Under the pieces are notes generated by a model, which saw nothing but the letters and a program-made list of their open reading frames with translations, was not told the origin of the DNA and searched no databases. Below are positions 58,301 to 61,300 of a stretch of 64,000 nt of DNA, piece by piece. This DNA comes from Rhynchopus sp. YZ270_cl-10 (lineage: Eukaryota; Euglenozoa; Diplonemea; Diplonemida; Diplonemidae), in NCBI GenBank assembly GCA_964035575.1, contig OZ037839.1:248001-312000 (forward strand), given 5' to 3'. Every line of letters begins with the position of its first letter. Position 1 is the stretch's first letter. A program made the translations under genes and the position numbers.

Positions 58301-61300
58301 GTCTGGTGCTCAGAAGCATTGAGTATGGGTGCACGTTCTGCGGGTGCAGTTGATGCAGCTTCAGACACGTGAAGGTGCACAGGCACTGGCACCAACGCAC
58401 TGGTGAAGGTTTGCAGCTCACGAACCTGAAGCTCAACATCCACGTGCAGGTTCTCTACTTCATCCGTGCTGACTGCCTCAGCTGCGACTGCACGTTCTGC
58501 CTCAAGCACGACAGACTGCTCCTTCAGGTCAGCAAGTGCCTGAGTCGTTGATACAAACTCACACTGCAGTGCGTCAAGCTCCGCCACACGTGCACGCAGC
58601 TGTTCCCTTTCCTCCTTCATGTGTGCATTCGCAACGACAAGTGCCTCAGCTTCACCACGCACCTCCACAAGCTCGTCTTGTGTTGCCTCCAGTTCCGCAT
58701 CACGCACAACAAGTGTCTCCTGCGACACACGAAGCTCTTCACGAAGACCAGCACCATCTGCCTCACCTGAAACATCTGCATGGTGTGTTTCAGACACTTC
58801 CACAGACATGCAGTGTGCAGTCTCGGAAGCCTCGAGAACGGGACGCACAGCTTCAGGTGTGAAGACAACCTCCTCCTTACGCAGCAGCACATCTGCTTCG
58901 TGTGCCACAAGAGTGTCCAGAACACGAACGTTGCTCTGAGCATAGCGACGCAGCTCTGCAGTGTATGCAGCAGCATCGCTCAGAGTGGCTTCCTGCATGG
59001 CTGACGAAAGGCTCCATCGTGCGTTTGATTCCATCAACTCATGCAGCTCGAGGTCCTTGTCTGCAAGACTGCGAAGAGCGTCTGCCACTTCCTGCGTCAG
59101 GATAGCAACACGTTCGTCGTGCAACGCCGCTCCTTCACTCATCACTGCACACTGTGCGTGGGAAGCAGCCAAGTCCTCCGTCAGGCTCGTCACAGCAGCA
59201 CGCACAGACACACGATCTGTCTCGACGTCGTCAAGTTCGCCCTTCAGCACAGCAATCTCCTGCTCAAGAATGGACACACGTTCAGAAGATGTCGACAGTT
59301 CTGTCTGCAAGGTACGAGCAGTGTGTGCTGCGTGTACCACATCAAGCTCGTGCAGTGCAAGCTGTTCTTGCAACACAATGACGTTCCTGTCGGCTGTCTC
59401 CTGCTCTTCTGCTGCAAGTGCATCGCCACGTGGATGAGCATCGAGAGAAGATAACTTCTCCTGCAGTGCACGCAACTCCAACGAAAGACTGCCTTCACGT
59501 CTTCCTGCACGCTCCACATCAGACTCCATGTTGCTGATGCGCTGCTGAAGACCTGCCTGCTCTGCAACAGCTGCACGGCGCACCTCTTCTGCCTCGTCAC
59601 GTTCACGTAGGCTCTCCTCCACACGTGACTGCATGTCTGTCATCTGTTGCAAGAGTGCCTCACGTTCTGAAGCTTGTACTCTTTCGGCCTCGGAGACCCC
59701 GTCTTGCAGTGCCTGTACCTGTGCTTCTGCAGCTTCCGTCAGCTCCACCACACGTGCACGCAGATCCTCAACTTCGCCAGAATAATCCACACCAACAACT
59801 GAACTCTGCGAGAACGTCTCCTGCAAAACAACATCACTGTGTGCAGCAACCTGCTCCAACACCTGCACAGTGTGAAGCTCTTCAGAATGAAGGTCGACAG
59901 GAGTGGCAGCTGTCTGTGTCTCAAGTGACGCAGACGTGTGCACATCACTGCTCACACGCAGCACACTCTCAGACTCGTGTAACTCCACAGCCACATCTGC
60001 AACAACAGGGCAGCTTGTCTGGTGCTCAGAAGCATTGAGGATAGGTGCACGTTCTGCGGGTGCAGTTGATGCAGCTTCAGACACGTGAAGCTGCACAGGC
60101 ACAGGCACCAACGCACTGGTGAAGGTTTGCAGCTCACGAACCTGAAGCTCAACATCCACGTGCAGGTTCTCCGCTTCATCCGTGCTGACTGCCTCAGGTG
60201 CGACAGTACGTTCTGCCTCAAGCACGACAGCCTGCTCCTTCAGGTCAGCAAGTGCCTGATTCGTTGATACCAACTCACACTGCAGTGCGTCAAGCTCCGC
60301 CACACGTGCACGCAGCTGTTCCCTTTCCTGCTTCATGTCTGCATTCGCAACGACAAGTGCCTCAGCTTCACCACGCACCTCCACAAGCTCGTCTTGTGTT
60401 GCCTCCAGATCCGCATCACGCACAACAAGTGTCTCCTGCGACACACGAAGCTCTTCACGAAGACCAGCACCATCTGCCTCACCTGACACATCTGCATTGT
60501 GTGTTTCAGACACTTCCACAGACATGCAGTGTGCAGTCTCTGAAGCCTCGAGAACGGGACGCACGGCTTCAGGTGTGAAGACAACCTCCTCCTTACGCAG
60601 CAGCACATCTGCTTCGTGTGCCACAAGAGTGTCCAGAACACGAACGTTGCTCTGAGCATAGTGACGCAGCTCTGCAGTGTGTGCAGCAGCATCGCTCAGA
60701 GTGGCTTCCTGCATGGCTGACGAAAGGCTCCAGCGTGCGTTTGATTCCATCAACTCATGCAGCTCGATGTCCTTGTCTGCAAGACTGCGAAGGGCGTCTG
60801 CCACTTCCTGCGTCAGGACAGTAACACGTTCATCCTGCAACGTAGCTGCAGCGCTCATCACTGAACACTGCTGTGCAAGTTCTTCACGTTCTGCCAGCTG
60901 TTCCATATCTCTGTGTTCACGTGCTTGCTCCTGGATACGTGCAGCTTCAGTCATGTCCTCCACACGTGCACGCAGATCCCCAAGTTCAGAAGAAGCATCT
61001 TCCACATCTGCACTGTCATCACACTGCACACTAACATCAATACATGCGTGTGTGTCTGCCTGCTGAGGGACGTCTTCAACCCTGGCCAGCTGTGCAGACA
61101 GTGCTGACACTTCCGTCTGCAGTGTTGCCACCACTTCCTCAGATCTGTGCAGCTTCTCGGACCACGACTGCTCAACTGCCATTTGTGTTTTGACGGAGGC
61201 ACGTTCAGCGTTGAGAACAGCTTGTGAGGCTTCTGCGAGTTGCTGGTGTGAAGCTTCAAGCTGACATTGTAAGACGGAAAGCTCTTCGCGTGCAGTTGAG

